64,000 nucleotides of DNA, from positions 186,001-250,000 of the forward strand of contig NZ_MKCR01000027.1 of the NCBI RefSeq assembly GCF_001855565.1, written 5' to 3'. The position numbers were made by a program, and so were the translations under genes. The notes under the pieces were generated by a model. That model made no database searches, was not told the origin of the DNA, and worked only from the letters and a program-made list of their open reading frames with translations. Shown here one piece after another: positions 8,269-18,156 of this stretch (position 1 is its first letter; each line of letters begins with the position of its first letter). Source of the stretch: Chromobacterium amazonense (GTDB lineage: Bacteria > Pseudomonadota > Gammaproteobacteria > Burkholderiales > Chromobacteriaceae).

Positions 8269-9540
8269 TCATGCGGTGCTCCACAGCGCGCGGTAGCGTC
8301 CTTGGGCATCGTGCTCCGCCGCCTGGCGCTCGGGATTGAAGCGGCGGCCGCCGCGCGGATCGGTGCCGCGGCCGGCGATATACAGCCAGTTGCCCTGGTT
8401 GCTGTATGCGTCGTAATCGATCAGCTGCGATTCAAACCACGCCGCGCCGGCGCGCCAGTCGCCGCCGCACTCGTAAATCAGATAGCTGGCCGCCACCTGG
8501 CGCAAGCGATTGGACAGATAACCGCTGGCGCTCAGCTCGCGCATCGCCGCATCCACCAGGGGCTGGCCGGTTTCGCTTTTTCGCCAGCGCTGAAACGCCG
8601 TCGCATCATGCGCGGGCGACGGCAGGGCGGACAGGCCTGCGGCGTGATAGAGCCGCGCGCCATGCCGCAGGTGCAGGAAGCGGAAGTAATCGCGCCAAAG
8701 CAGCTCGAAGCCTATCCAGTCGCTGCCTTCGCTGGCGCCGTGCCGGGCTTCGAACGCTTTCAGCATCTGCCAGGCACGTCGCGGCGACAACGCGCCGCTG
8801 GCTAGCCATGGTGAGAGCTTGCTGGAAAAGTCGACGCCGTACAGCCGGTCGCGCGTCGCCTTGTAGCGATGCGGCAGCCCGCGCGCCAGGTATTGCTGAA
8901 AATGGGCGCGCGCCGCGGTTTCGCCGCCATGGCATGCCGGCAGATGGTAGGGAAAGGACGAGCGCGCTTCGATGGCCGGCGGCGTGCGGGGCGGCGGTTC
9001 GCGCGGCGTCCAGCCGGCCGGCAAGGGCGGCAAGGCGGTTGGAGCGTTTTGCGGCGGCAGGGGCTGGGGGCCGGCCTGCTCCAGCGCGCGGCGGAAATCT
9101 GTGAACACCGCGGGCAGCCGTTCGATGGCAAATGGCAGCTGCTCCGGCAGGTACAGACTGGACTGCCAGATTTCGCACACCTGCAGGCCCGCTTGGCGCA
9201 GCGCGAGCACTTCGGCTTCTTCTTCCGGTGCGGCGATGCGCTCGCATACCACGCGATCGGCGCCGACCTGGCGCGCCAGCGCCGGCAACACGATTTCCGG
9301 CGGGCCTTGCAATTCGCACAACGCGCTGCCTCGGTCGCGCAAGGCTGCGGCCAGGCTATCCAAGGCCTGGCCGAGGAAGGCGGCGCGGTGGCGGCCCAGA
9401 CGCGGGCAGTCCCAGCCGCTGTCGCGGGTGGGGTAGTGGCAATACACCGGCAGCAAGCTTGCGCAGCCGCAGGCGGCCAGCAGCGCCAAGTTGTCGTCCA
9501 GCCGCAAGTCCTGGCGCAGCCAGTACAGCGTCGCGCTCAT
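8269..9540 (-). CDS. Photolyase / DASH-type cryptochrome
   Basis: This 423-residue flavoprotein has an N-terminal alpha/beta photolyase domain starting [17 protein letters not shown] and a C-terminal FAD-binding helical domain (about 200-420). The end, with [31 protein letters not shown] and GGRRFNP, resembles Cry-DASH more than CPD photolyase I, though either DNA-repair or regulatory roles are possible. The start codon overlaps the stop of the DUF2256 gene (ATGA), and that pairing is itself typical for photolyase loci. An upstream in-frame ATG at 9621 would add 27 unrelated residues and was rejected. Confidence 0.88.
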   Translation of the reverse strand: MSATLYWLRQDLRLDDNLALLAACGCASLLPVYCHYPTRDSGWDCPRLGRHRAAFLGQALDSLAAALRDRGSALCELQGPPEIVLPALARQVGADRVVCERIAAPEEEAEVLALRQAGLQVCEIWQSSLYLPEQLPFAIERLPAVFTDFRRALEQAGPQPLPPQNAPTALPPLPAGWTPREPPPRTPPAIEARSSFPYHLPACHGGETAARAHFQQYLARGLPHRYKATRDRLYGVDFSSKLSPWLASGALSPRRAWQMLKAFEARHGASEGSDWIGFELLWRDYFRFLHLRHGARLYHAAGLSALPSPAHDATAFQRWRKSETGQPLVDAAMRELSASGYLSNRLRQVAASYLIYECGGDWRAGAAWFESQLIDYDAYSNQGNWLYIAGRGTDPRGGRRFNPERQAAEHDAQGRYRALWSTA

Positions 9541-9695
9541 GGCTGGGCTGCCCGTTGGCGACGGCAGCGTTCGGAGCAGTATTTGACCGCGTCCCAGTCG
9601 CGCTGCCATTTCTTGCGCCACACCATGGTCCTGCCGCAGGCGGCGCAGCGCTTGGCCGGCAGCGCGGCCTTATTGCCGCGGAAAGCCGGTTTCAT
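9537..9695 (-). CDS. DUF2256 small zinc-ribbon-like protein
   Basis: This 52-residue protein, [20 protein letters not shown] at its start, has two CxxC/CxxxC-type pairs (RCAAC and YCSERC) and a WRKKW core, the DUF2256 signature. It overlaps the upstream NTF2-like gene by four bases (ATGA) and the downstream photolyase by four bases (ATGA), so the three are translationally coupled. Function is unknown; the Cys spacing suggests metal binding. DUF2256 genes are frequently next to photolyase or cryptochrome genes. Confidence 0.85.
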   Translation of the reverse strand: MKPAFRGNKAALPAKRCAACGRTMVWRKKWQRDWDAVKYCSERCRRQRAAQP

Positions 9696-10129
9696 GTCGG
9701 CACCCGCAATTTCTTGCGCATCCAGGCGACGGGCAGTCCCAACAGCGGAATTTTCTCGAACAGCTCTTCCGCCGCGTCCCAGTAGTCGCGGTGCAGCATC
9801 ACTTTGCCGTCGGCGTCGAAACGCAGATGGCTGCCGCCATGGATATTGACGCGGCGGCCGGCGTAGGCAAAGTCGAAATCCCAGGTGATGAAGGCTTGGT
9901 CGCCATCGCGCAGCGCGTGCAGCACGGTGAAGCGCGGCTCGTCCACGGTCTTGAACATGTGGCGGAACACCGCTTCGATGGCGGGGACGCCGCGCACATC
10001 GTTGAACGGGTCTTTGAAGCGGGCGTCGTCGGCGTAATAGCGGCCAATCTCGCCCAGGCTGTCCGGCGTCAGCGTCTGGAACCAGTCGAGCAAGGCCTGC
10101 CAGGCGTCGGGAGAAGGGGTGCGTTTCAT
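9692..10129 (-). CDS. NTF2-like (SnoaL-type) protein
   Basis: This 145-residue protein has the NTF2-like cone fold pattern: an N-terminal helix with [29 protein letters not shown], and a closing strand set [22 protein letters not shown]. Enzymatic versions act as isomerases or dehydratases; others bind small molecules. Its ATG overlaps the TGA of the upstream SDR gene. In light- or singlet-oxygen-induced operons this protein accompanies the same SDR and methyltransferase partners; its exact role there is not settled as far as I know. Confidence 0.8.
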   Translation of the reverse strand: MKRTPSPDAWQALLDWFQTLTPDSLGEIGRYYADDARFKDPFNDVRGVPAIEAVFRHMFKTVDEPRFTVLHALRDGDQAFITWDFDFAYAGRRVNIHGGSHLRFDADGKVMLHRDYWDAAEELFEKIPLLGLPVAWMRKKLRVPT

Positions 10130-10905
10130 CAGCGTGCCAACCTCGTCAACAAGGGCAGCCGCAGCCAGTACGGCAGCAGCTGCAACAGCTTCAGCCACAG
10201 GGTGAAGCGCCAGGGAAAATGGATTTCGAAACGGCCGCGCGCCAGGCCGCGCATGATGTTGCCGGCGGCGGCGCGCGGCGTCAGCAGGGCGGGCATGGCG
10301 AAGTCGTTCTTGGCGGTCAGCGGCGTGGCCACGAAGCCGGGATTGACCAGATACACCGCCAGGCCCAGCGGCTTGAGTTCGGCGTACAGGATTTCCGCCA
10401 GGTTGATCAGGGCCGCCTTGCCCGGCCCGTACACCACGGCGCCCGGCAGGCCGGCATACCCGGCCACGCTGGCGATCAGCGCCACGCCGCCGCGGCCCTG
10501 CCGCGCCAGCGTCGGCAGCACCACCTCCAGGCCGAGGTAGACGCCGAGCAGATTGGTGTCGATCAGGCGCCGCGTTTCCTCGGCATGCAGGTCCAGGCTG
10601 GTCTGCGGCCGGTAGTCGGCGGCGCAGAACACCACCAGGTCCGGCAACGCGGCCTCGGCTTCCAGCCGGGCCCAGGCCGAACGCCACGAAGCGGGGTCGG
10701 TGACGTCCAGCGTTTCCACCCGCGCGCCGGGGCGGCCGTCAGCCAAGGCATGCATGGGCGCGGCGCGCCGCGCCGATAGGATCACTTCCGCGCCGGCGTC
10801 CAGCAGCTCCGCCGCCAGGGCGGCGCCGATGCCGCTGGACGCGCCTATCACCCACACCCGGCGCGCGCGCCAGTCCGGTATCGCCGGGTTCAGGCGCAGT
10901 TTCAT
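10129..10905 (-). CDS. Short-chain dehydrogenase/reductase
   Basis: This 258-residue SDR has the cofactor motif GASSGIG near residue 21. A CAADY segment replaces the usual NAG, and Ser (IASVAGYAG) with YGPGK provides catalytic Ser, Tyr and Lys. The LSARR patch after strand 2 favours NADP(H). The C-terminus is hydrophobic and Arg/Leu-rich ([22 protein letters not shown] region), suggesting membrane association and a lipid substrate. It overlaps the DUF3833 gene by four bases. Its place between fatty-acid-modifying genes supports a fatty acyl substrate. Confidence 0.85.
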   Translation of the reverse strand: MKLRLNPAIPDWRARRVWVIGASSGIGAALAAELLDAGAEVILSARRAAPMHALADGRPGARVETLDVTDPASWRSAWARLEAEAALPDLVVFCAADYRPQTSLDLHAEETRRLIDTNLLGVYLGLEVVLPTLARQGRGGVALIASVAGYAGLPGAVVYGPGKAALINLAEILYAELKPLGLAVYLVNPGFVATPLTAKNDFAMPALLTPRAAAGNIMRGLARGRFEIHFPWRFTLWLKLLQLLPYWLRLPLLTRLAR

Positions 10906-11435
10906 GGCGCAGATTCCGGTTTGCGGAAAAACAGCGTGACTTCGCCGAGCGGGAAGCCGAACTTGCTCATGGTGGCGCGGTTGAACAGGCTGTTGTCGTC
11001 CTGCAGGAACATCCAGTCGTCAAACTGGACGTCGTATTCCTTGCCGTCCACTGGCAGCCGCAAGGTATAGCGCCAGCGCAGCGCATTGCCGGCGGCTTCG
11101 CCCTGCGCCTCGCCCACCACGTCGGCGGCGCGGCCGCGCCAACGGCCGCCGCCCAGCCGCTGCAGGCGCCACACGCGTTGCTGCCGCGTGCCGTCGCTGT
11201 ATTGGAAGCGCTCGTTCAGCACTATTTCATCGCCGCGTCGTTCGCCGTCCAGCGCCACGGTAAAGCGTTTGACCAGACGGCCCTGGCGGTCTTGGAACAT
11301 GCCCCAGGCTTCGGTCTTGCCGAGGAAAAACTGGCCCGGGTCCAGCAGCGGGCGGTTGGTGGCGTAATCGCTGACCGCCGGGCCGGCGCAACCGGCCAGC
11401 AAGGCGACCATGGCGAGCAGGGGCGGGCGGGGCAT
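10902..11435 (-). CDS. DUF3833 lipoprotein
   Basis: This 177-residue lipoprotein has a short signal peptide ending LLAGC. The mature part begins with a DPGQFFLGKTEAWGMFQDR block and ends in DDWMFLQDDNSLFNRATMSKFG, which is the DUF3833 pattern. It probably forms a beta-rich, lipocalin-like shell on a membrane surface. Stop and start overlap with the SDR gene downstream (ATGA), and only three bases separate it from the methyltransferase gene. No enzymatic function is assigned to the family as far as I know. Confidence 0.82.
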   Translation of the reverse strand: MPRPPLLAMVALLAGCAGPAVSDYATNRPLLDPGQFFLGKTEAWGMFQDRQGRLVKRFTVALDGERRGDEIVLNERFQYSDGTRQQRVWRLQRLGGGRWRGRAADVVGEAQGEAAGNALRWRYTLRLPVDGKEYDVQFDDWMFLQDDNSLFNRATMSKFGFPLGEVTLFFRKPESAP

Positions 11436-11438
11436 GAT

Positions 11439-12631
11439 TCAGCTCCTTTGCAGCAAGAATTGCGACACGCCGATGCGGCCTTCGTCGAAACCGGCCTCGC
11501 AGTAGCACAGATACAGCCGCCACAGGCGGATGAAGGCCTCGTCGAAGCCCTGAGCGCGCACCTCCGGCAGCCGCGTTTCGAAGCCCGATCGCCAGCGGCG
11601 CAGCGTCTCGGCGTAATCGGGGCCGAAGTCCAGACGGCTGCGGCAGGCCAGGCCGCGCTGTTCCGCCGAGCGCTGGAAGCGTTCGCGGCTGGGCAGCATG
11701 CCGCCGGGAAAGATATAGGTCTGGATGAAGTCCGCTTCGGCCCGATATTGCGCGAATCGCGCTTCCTCGATGGTGATGCTTTGCACCAGGGCGGGGCCGC
11801 CCGGTTTCAGGCAGCGGCGCAGGGTGTCGAAATAGCGGCCCCAGTAGCGCTCGCCCACCGCCTCGAACATCTCGATCGACACGATGGCGTCGTACTGGCC
11901 GCGCAGGTCGCGGTAATCCAGCCATTCCAGCCGCGCCAGCGGCTCCTGGGCCAGCCGGGCTTGGGCGAAGTCCAGCTGCGCTTTGGAGAGGGTGATGCCA
12001 TGCCGCGGCGAGCCGCATGCTCGGCGAAACCTCCCCAGCCGCAGCCGATTTCCAGCACGCGCATGCCGGGCTTCAGTTGCAGTTCGTCGCAGATGCGCTG
12101 GTATTTGGCGGCCTGGGCGTCGGCCAGCGAGCGGCCGTAATCGCCGTCGAACCAGGCGCTGGAGTAGGTCCAGCTCGGGTCCAGCCACAGCCGGTAGAAG
12201 TCATTGCCGATATCGTAGTGGGCATGGATGTTGCGGCGGCTGCCGCGCCGGCTGTTGCCGCGCAGGGCATGGCGCAGCCGATGCCACAGCCGGCTGGCCA
12301 GCCGGCCCAGCGCCCCCAGCTGCAGTGCGTCCTCGTTGCGCTGCGCCAGCCGCAGCAGGGCGGTCAGGTCCGGGCTGTCCAGCCAGCCGTCGCGGTAGGA
12401 CTCGGCGAAGCCGATATCCTCGCGCTGCAGAATGCGGGCGCAGGCGCGCCAGTCGCGCAGGATCAGGCTGGCGTCGGCTGGCTGCTTGGGCTGGCCGAAC
12501 CATAATTCCTCTCCATCCGGCGTGATCAGGCGCAGGCTGCCGCGGCGCAGCCTGGCCAACAGCGACAGCAGCACGCGGCCGGCGGCGGGGAGGTCGGGAC
12601 GGGATTGAGCGAGGGGTTGGCTGGCGCTCAT
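11439..12631 (-). pseudogene. Cyclopropane-fatty-acid-synthase-like methyltransferase, frameshifted
   Basis: Two overlapping frames together encode a complete CFA-synthase family protein of about 395 residues. The first frame (12631 to about 12003) holds the N-terminal domain, NIHAHYDIGNDFY, WTYSSAWF and the SAM motif VLEIGCGWGGFAEH. The second (about 12002 to 11439) resumes at HGITLSKAQLDFA and ends with FIQTYIFPGG, PDYAETLRRW and QFLLQRS. At the join about ten bases are missing between AARRG and HGITLS compared with the family, so the frame shifts inside the SAM-binding fold. The gene is inactive or the assembly has an error. Relatives methylate or cyclopropanate unsaturated acyl chains, and some start furan fatty acid synthesis. 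Confidence 0.85.
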
Positions 12632-13404
12632 GAGGCGGTCTCCTGGCCGCGGCTGAGCGTCGCGGCGGGGGGATGGGGTTTGCGGAAAAACGGCACGCGC
12701 TTGAGCCACAGCCGCAGCGCCTGCCAATGTATGCGGGCCACCACCCCCAACGTCAGCAGCGGCTGCCGCAGCAGGGCGCGCAGGGCGCGGCCGGAGGTCA
12801 GCGCGGCCATGCTTCCGGATACCGCGGTATGGAGCAGCGCGCCGGCCTCGTCGTGATAATCGATGCGCACCAAGGCGTGGCCGGCTTGCTCGACGAAACG
12901 GAAGCGGTAATGGCCTTCGACGCGGCAAAACGGCGAGACGTGCAGCAGCTTGCGGCAGACCAGCTGGCTGGCGGGCCGGATGGCGCCGCCGCCCTCCGCG
13001 CTGAGCAAATAAGCATGATGTTCGCCGAAGGTATTGTTCACTTCGGCCAGCACCGCGCGCAGCTCGCCCGCCGCGTCGTGGCAGTACCAGAAGCTGACCG
13101 GGTGGAACACGTGGCCGAATACGCGCGGGAAAGTCTGCAGCCACACTTCGCCATCGGCCGGCAGGCCGGCCTCCGTCAGCCGCGCCCGTATCCACGGCAG
13201 CAGCGGGCTGCCGTCGCGCGGGCCGTAGTCGGCGGTGCGCAGCATCAAGGGCCGCCAGCGGTCGACGCCGAAACAGAGGCTGGACAGCCGCTCCAGCGCC
13301 GACAGCTTCAGCCGCAGGCAGAACACCGGGTAGACGAATCGGTTGCGCGCCGGGCGCAGCCGGTGATGCATGACCTGTCCGGTGATCAGATAGGCGTCGG
13401 CCAT
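12628..13404 (-). CDS. DUF1365 protein
   Basis: This 258-residue protein starts MADAYLITGQVMHHRLRPA and contains the DUF1365 blocks FVYPVFCLRL, FPRVFGHVFHPVSFWYCHD, EVNNTFGEHHAY and KLLHVSPFC. The family nearly always neighbours a flavin amine oxidase and a CFA-synthase-like methyltransferase, as here, but its reaction is not established. The gene overlaps the methyltransferase start by four bases and follows the amine oxidase by one base. Several His and Cys residues in the conserved blocks could form an active site. The start was placed at MADAYL because the upstream extension is not family-like. Confidence 0.88.
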   Translation of the reverse strand: MADAYLITGQVMHHRLRPARNRFVYPVFCLRLKLSALERLSSLCFGVDRWRPLMLRTADYGPRDGSPLLPWIRARLTEAGLPADGEVWLQTFPRVFGHVFHPVSFWYCHDAAGELRAVLAEVNNTFGEHHAYLLSAEGGGAIRPASQLVCRKLLHVSPFCRVEGHYRFRFVEQAGHALVRIDYHDEAGALLHTAVSGSMAALTSGRALRALLRQPLLTLGVVARIHWQALRLWLKRVPFFRKPHPPAATLSRGQETAS

Positions 13405-13405
13405 G

Positions 13406-14683
13406 TCAGATCCTTGCCCAGTCCGGCGCCAGGCCAAAGTCCGCCGCCACCCGCAGCCCCGACTTCAGCCCGTCCTCGTGAAAACCGTAGCCGGTCCAGG
13501 CGCCGGCGAACCAGCAGGCGTGGCGGCCCTGGATGCCGCGCAGGGCGCGCTGCGCGGCGATGGCGTTGTCGTCCAGCAGGGGGTGCTGATAGGCGAAACG
13601 GCCCAGCACCTTGTCCGCCGCCGGTTGCCGCGGCGGGTTCAGGGTGACGATGACCGGCGTGTCCAGCGGCAGCGGCTGCAGCCGGTTCAGCAGATAGCTG
13701 ACGCCGACGGCCTGGCCGTCGTCGTGGCTGTCGCCGATGAAGTTCCAGGCGGCCCAGGCGCGGCGGCGGCGCGGCAGCAGGGTGTCGTCGCAATGCAGCA
13801 CGGCCTCGTTGGGCTGGTAGCGCACGGCATGCAGCACCGCGCGCTCGCGCTCGTCGGCGTCCACCAGCAAGCGCAGCGTCTGCGGGGCATGGGTGGCGAA
13901 CACCACCGCGTCGAAGGTTTCCTCGCTGGCTTGGGTCAAGACGCGGGCTTGGCCGTCCACCCGGCTGACGCGCAGCACCGGGGCGCCCAGACGGATGTCG
14001 TCGAGGCCGGCGGCGATCTTGTCCACATACTGCCGCGCGCCGCCCGGCACGGTGCGCCATGGCGGGCGGTTGCGGATCTGCAGCAGGCCGTGGTTCAGGC
14101 AAAAGCGCAAAAAGGTTTCCGCCGGAAAGGCCAGGATGTCGCGGCAGGGGCTGGACCAGATGGCGGCCGCCATCGGCAGCAGGTAGTGATCGCGGAAGCG
14201 GCGTCCGTAGCCGCCGGCGTCCAGCAGCTCGCCCAGCGTCAACGGAGACTGCGCCGCGCGCGCCAGATTGCGCTCGGCCTCCCGGTTGAAGCGCAGGATG
14301 TCGCCCAGCATGCCCCAGAAGCCGGCGGACAGCAGATTGCCGCGCTGCGCGAACACGGTGTCCAGATTGCTGCCGGCCCATTCCAGCCTGCCGTGGTCCA
14401 GCGACACGCTGAACGACATCTCGGTGGGATGGCTGGGGATGTCCAGCTCCCGGAACAGCGCGATCAGATTGGGATAGGTGCGTTCGTTGTACACCAGGAA
14501 GCCGGTATCGACGGCGAAGCGCAGGCCGTCCACCTCCACATCGACGGTATGGGTGTGGCCGCCGAGATAGTCGTTGGCTTCAAACAGGGTCACCAAATGG
14601 CGGCGCGCCAGAAAATGCGCGGAGGCCAAGCCCGAAATGCCGCTGCCGATGACGGCGATGCGTTGTCGCTGCTGTGTGTTCAC
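13406..14683 (-). CDS. FAD-dependent amine-oxidase-like oxidoreductase
   Basis: This 425-residue flavoprotein has an N-terminal Rossmann motif (IAVIGSGISGLASAHFLAR) and an acidic strand end (TLFEANDYLGGHT). A C-terminal FAD-contact region, CWFAGAWTGYGFHEDGLKSG, follows. It belongs to the NAD(P)-binding amine-oxidase-like group found with DUF1365 and CFA-type methyltransferases. Those sets modify membrane fatty acids under light or singlet-oxygen stress in several proteobacteria. It is the first gene of the ten-gene operon. The promoter lies in the 120 bases shared with the divergent TetR gene. Confidence 0.87.
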   Translation of the reverse strand: MNTQQRQRIAVIGSGISGLASAHFLARRHLVTLFEANDYLGGHTHTVDVEVDGLRFAVDTGFLVYNERTYPNLIALFRELDIPSHPTEMSFSVSLDHGRLEWAGSNLDTVFAQRGNLLSAGFWGMLGDILRFNREAERNLARAAQSPLTLGELLDAGGYGRRFRDHYLLPMAAAIWSSPCRDILAFPAETFLRFCLNHGLLQIRNRPPWRTVPGGARQYVDKIAAGLDDIRLGAPVLRVSRVDGQARVLTQASEETFDAVVFATHAPQTLRLLVDADERERAVLHAVRYQPNEAVLHCDDTLLPRRRRAWAAWNFIGDSHDDGQAVGVSYLLNRLQPLPLDTPVIVTLNPPRQPAADKVLGRFAYQHPLLDDNAIAAQRALRGIQGRHACWFAGAWTGYGFHEDGLKSGLRVAADFGLAPDWARI

Positions 14684-14803
14684 CGTGGATCCTGTATGGA
14701 AAAAGCGGGTGCAAGCCTTGCTTGGCAGCCTGGGGCGGCTGCTTTATATTCAGGATATAACTGGTAAGAAAAAAATGCTACTACTTAGTAAAAGGTGTTA
14801 CTG

Positions 14804-15424
14804 ATGGGTATTATCGGCAGGCTCAGCTTCAAGGATCAGGCATTCAAGCTGAGAGAACAGGCGGTGCTGGATGCCACTACCCGCATGCTGGCCAGCAAGG
14901 GCTTCGACTTGATGACCATGGACGACGTGGCGGGCGAAGCCGGCATCTCCAAGCCCAGCCTGTACAAGCATTTCAAGTCCAAGGACGAGCTGGCCACCGA
15001 GGTGATGATCCGCCTGCTGGACGATGCCCAGGCTTACCTGGCCGCGCAGGACGCCGCGCTGAGCCCGCTGGGCCGGCTGCGCGATCTGCTGGCCTGGGCG
15101 CTGCGGGTGCGTCTGTCCGGCGGCCTGCCCTTTTTGCCATCCACCAGCCCCCAGGTGCGCGGCATGCTGACGCGCAGCCTGCGTTACGTCAGCCGCGCCA
15201 TCAAGCTGCACAAGACTTTGCAGGGCATCGTGGAGCAGGCGAAAGAGGCCGGCGAGCTGCGCGCCGAACTGCCAGCCGACGTGATCCTGTACAGCTACTA
15301 CGCCCGCACCTGCGATCCGGCGGTGGAATACCTGCGTGTCTACGGCAAATACGCGGACGAGGAGATTATTCGGCACATGCTAGGGGTTTGTTTTGAAGGG
15401 ATGGCCGATAGGGCAGGGGGATGA
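14804..15424 (+). CDS. TetR-family regulator divergent from the photo-oxidative stress operon
   Basis: This 206-residue protein has a TetR DNA-binding domain (MTMDDVAGEAGISKPSLYKH) about residues 28-60 and a helical ligand domain. The ATG preceded by AAAGGTGTTACTG is preferred over a GTG three codons upstream. It lies head-to-head with the amine-oxidase gene and likely controls that operon. Comparable operons elsewhere are governed by B12-dependent MerR (LitR/CarH) or sigmaE-ChrR; neither is visible here, so a TetR control would be a different solution. Confidence 0.87.
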   Translation: MGIIGRLSFKDQAFKLREQAVLDATTRMLASKGFDLMTMDDVAGEAGISKPSLYKHFKSKDELATEVMIRLLDDAQAYLAAQDAALSPLGRLRDLLAWALRVRLSGGLPFLPSTSPQVRGMLTRSLRYVSRAIKLHKTLQGIVEQAKEAGELRAELPADVILYSYYARTCDPAVEYLRVYGKYADEEIIRHMLGVCFEGMADRAGG

Positions 15425-15477
15425 GCTTGAAATGACATGTAAGACAATGGCGTTTTCATTCCGACCGGACGCTCTCG

Positions 15478-15984
15478 ATGGATACCGCTCTGTTTCACTC
15501 GCGGTTTCGCTGCAAATCCTGGGCCGATGAAGAGCTGTACGCGATGGTGGCGACGCTTGACGCTGCGGCACACCCAGAGAAGCGCGATGCCGCCATCCGC
15601 ATCCTCAACCCTATCCATGGGGTGGACCGCATCTTCCGCGGCAATCTGAGCGGCCAGCTGCATGGCTGCGCCATCACCAATACCCCGGACACGCCGGAGC
15701 TGGCCCAGCTGCTGGAAACCGTGCGCGACACCGATGCCTGGTATCTCGACCATGTGGCCGCTCTTACCGCCGATAAACTATCGGAAATCATCCATTTCAC
15801 CTTCACCGACGGCGGCCACGGCCGGATGAGCCGGGCCGAAATGCAGCTGCAGGTGATCACCCGCGGCGGCTACCACCGCGGCGCGGTGGGGCGCACCCTG
15901 GCCGATTGCGGCATCCAGCCGCCGCGCGATATCTACACCCTTTACCTGCACGACAGCGAGCCGGCGCGCCGCCAGCCGAGCTGA
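15478..15984 (+). CDS. DinB-like putative metal-dependent protein
   Basis: This 168-residue helical protein fits the DinB/YfiT four-helix fold. A first helix has SWADEELYAMV, then HGVDRIFRGNL follows with a His suitable as first metal ligand. A late GGYHRGAVGRTLADCGIQPP segment gives the second His pair position. Family members bind a divalent metal and often act as thiol-dependent transferases or have no known function. It stands alone, 53 bases after the TetR gene, and no partner can be deduced. Confidence 0.75.
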   Translation: MDTALFHSRFRCKSWADEELYAMVATLDAAAHPEKRDAAIRILNPIHGVDRIFRGNLSGQLHGCAITNTPDTPELAQLLETVRDTDAWYLDHVAALTADKLSEIIHFTFTDGGHGRMSRAEMQLQVITRGGYHRGAVGRTLADCGIQPPRDIYTLYLHDSEPARRQPS

Positions 15985-16059
15985 ATCGCCGCGGGTGTGG
16001 TAATTACTCCACATCAAGATATCTCTCGCAAAATATTCATCTTGCGCTTGTACAGCCTT

Positions 16060-16194
16060 GTTACAATTGCCGCCGATATTCCGTCGGTATGGGTTCAAGG
16101 CGGATTCGATGAGTGAATCCGCTGCGGTATCGTCGTTTCGCCCGGCAAGTGGGTTGGCCGGGCTTTCCCTTTTTTATTTCAGGAAGCCAGCAAG
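16060..16194 (+). promoter_or_regulatory. Structured leader of the chemoreceptor gene with an intrinsic terminator
   Basis: A possible -10 (TACAAT near 16061-16066) precedes a leader with an 8-bp hairpin (GCGGATTC / GAATCCGC, 16100-16122). A second stem follows, GCCCGGC / GCCGGGC (16140-16163), with a T-rich run TTTCCCTTTTTTATTTC. That terminator ends about 15 bases before the start codon and just before the AGGAAG ribosome-binding site. It could be an attenuator, a riboswitch expression platform or the end of a small RNA. I could not match it to a known riboswitch class by eye. Confidence 0.5.
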
Positions 16195-18129
16195 ATGTTC
16201 AAGAACTGGTCGGTCAAACAGAAAATCCTGGTCAGCGTGGCGCTGATCCTGCTTGTTTCGCTGGCGATCGCCGGCGTGGTGTCCACTCGCATGTTCAAGA
16301 CCGCGTTGACCGAGCGGCTGGAGCAGCACGAACTGAAGGCGACGGTGGAAGCCATACGCAACGAGCTGGACGCGTCCATCTCGCTGCCCTTGAGCCAGAC
16401 CCGCCAGATGGCGGCCAACACCTATCTCTTGGACTGGACCGCCGCCGGCGAGCCGGAATCCGGCGTGGCCGCCTGGCAGCATTACGCCAAGGCGCTGATG
16501 CAGACTTCCGGCGCCTCCATCATCTCCTGGACATCCGAGGCGACGCTGAACATCTATATCGACCACGGCACGGTCAAGGCGGACCCGAAGGGCAACGACA
16601 AGTGGCTGGCGGATTTCCTGGCCTCCGGCCGCGAGAGCCAGTTCACGCTGGGCTCGGAAACCGGCAAACAGCAGGTGATGATGTTCGTCAACGTGCTGGC
16701 CAACAAGGACAAGCCGGGCCATCGCGCCGTGGCCGCCCTGGGCTTCGACGTGACCCAGATGGCCGAGCGCGTGCGCAAGATGGCAGTGGGCGAGCATGGC
16801 CAAGTCTATGTGGTGGACGCCAGCGGCCAAGTGCGCCTGCACCGCGATCCGGCGCTGATGCAGAATAAGACCCTGCTGCCCGGCCTGCCGGGCATGGCCG
16901 AGGTGGCGCCGCAATTGCTGAACAAATCCGGCTTCAATCTGGCGCATTTCAATGGCCCGGGCGGTCCCACCATCGTCGCCTCCAGCTATATGCCCAGCGC
17001 CGACTGGTTCGTGGTGGTGGAAATGGACGAGGACGAAGTCTACGGCGCCGTCACCCGCACCATCGCCTGGGTGGTGGGCGTGGATGCCGTGGTGCTGGCG
17101 CTGTCGCTGCTGTTGATCTGGTGGGTGTCCGGCTTCATCAGCCGTCCGCTGGTGGAGCTGCGCAACGCGATGCGCTCGCTGAGCTCTGGCCACGGCGATC
17201 TGACCCTGCGCCTGCCGGTGCAGAGCGGCGACGAAACCGGCCAAGTGGCCGAAGCCTTCAACCGCTTCATGGAGCAGCTGCGCGCCATGTTCCTGCAAGT
17301 GCGCGAGCAAAGCGCGCAGCTGCACCGCAGCGCCGGCGAGCTGACGCGCATGACGCAAAGCCTGTCCGAGGGCTCGCGCTACAACGCCGACCTCAGCGAA
17401 ACCACAGCCGCCACCATCGAACAGCTGTCGGTCAGCGTCAGCCACATCGCCGGCAACTGCCATGGCACGGCCGAGGCGGTGGAACAGGCCGGCGCGCTGT
17501 CCTCGCAAAGCGCGGAAGCGGTGGGCAAGGTCAGTGTGGAAATCGGCTCCGTCGCCGCCTCCATGGACGAGGTGAAAGCAGTGATGGAAGAGCTGGAGCG
17601 CCGCTCCTCCGAGGTGGGCAGCATCGCCGGCGTGATCAAGGACATCGCCGACCAGACCAATCTGCTGGCCTTGAACGCGGCGATCGAGGCCGCCCGCGCC
17701 GGCGAGCAGGGCCGCGGCTTCGCCGTGGTGGCCGATGAAGTGCGCAAGCTGGCCGAACGCACCAGCCAGGCCACGGTGGAAATCGACGAAATGGTGGACG
17801 GCATGCAGCAAGGCTCCGGCCAGGCGCGCGAGCGCGTAGCCAAGACCTACGGCGCGGTGCAAGGCGGCGTGCAGCTGGCCGAGGAAGCGCAGCGCCAGAT
17901 CGCGGAGATCCAGTCCAGCATGCAGCTGGTGGTGCGCCAGGCGGCGGAAATCCGCGACGCGGCCAGCGAGCAGTCCAAGGCTACCGAGGACATGGCGCGC
18001 ACGGCGGAGCAGATGTCCAGCCAGGCCACCCAGTCCGACGCCGAAATCACCCGCGCCGGCCAAGTGGTGGCCGATCTGGAAAAACTGTCGCAATCGCTGG
18101 AGCAGGTGGTGGGGCGGTTCAAGCTGTAA
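16195..18129 (+). CDS. Methyl-accepting chemotaxis protein (dCache type)
   Basis: This 644-residue transmembrane chemoreceptor has a first helix at about residues 8-31 and a large periplasmic sensor at about 35-280, consistent with a double Cache fold. A second helix follows at about 285-309, then a HAMP domain with [13 protein letters not shown]. The cytoplasmic signalling domain has its hairpin tip at [20 protein letters not shown], the CheA/CheW contact site. No C-terminal CheR-tethering pentapeptide is present (it ends GRFKL). The ligand is not predictable from sequence alone. AGGAAGCC lies upstream of the ATG and a terminator follows. Confidence 0.93.
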   Translation: MFKNWSVKQKILVSVALILLVSLAIAGVVSTRMFKTALTERLEQHELKATVEAIRNELDASISLPLSQTRQMAANTYLLDWTAAGEPESGVAAWQHYAKALMQTSGASIISWTSEATLNIYIDHGTVKADPKGNDKWLADFLASGRESQFTLGSETGKQQVMMFVNVLANKDKPGHRAVAALGFDVTQMAERVRKMAVGEHGQVYVVDASGQVRLHRDPALMQNKTLLPGLPGMAEVAPQLLNKSGFNLAHFNGPGGPTIVASSYMPSADWFVVVEMDEDEVYGAVTRTIAWVVGVDAVVLALSLLLIWWVSGFISRPLVELRNAMRSLSSGHGDLTLRLPVQSGDETGQVAEAFNRFMEQLRAMFLQVREQSAQLHRSAGELTRMTQSLSEGSRYNADLSETTAATIEQLSVSVSHIAGNCHGTAEAVEQAGALSSQSAEAVGKVSVEIGSVAASMDEVKAVMEELERRSSEVGSIAGVIKDIADQTNLLALNAAIEAARAGEQGRGFAVVADEVRKLAERTSQATVEIDEMVDGMQQGSGQARERVAKTYGAVQGGVQLAEEAQRQIAEIQSSMQLVVRQAAEIRDAASEQSKATEDMARTAEQMSSQATQSDAEITRAGQVVADLEKLSQSLEQVVGRFKL

Positions 18130-18156
18130 GTTTGGCTGGCCCGCTGTGTCAAGGAA

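Noticed and set aside
16060-16194. c-di-GMP (GEMM) riboswitch before the chemoreceptor
   Set aside because: The conserved GEMM-I sequences and paired tetraloop region are not present; only a plain hairpin and a terminator are seen.
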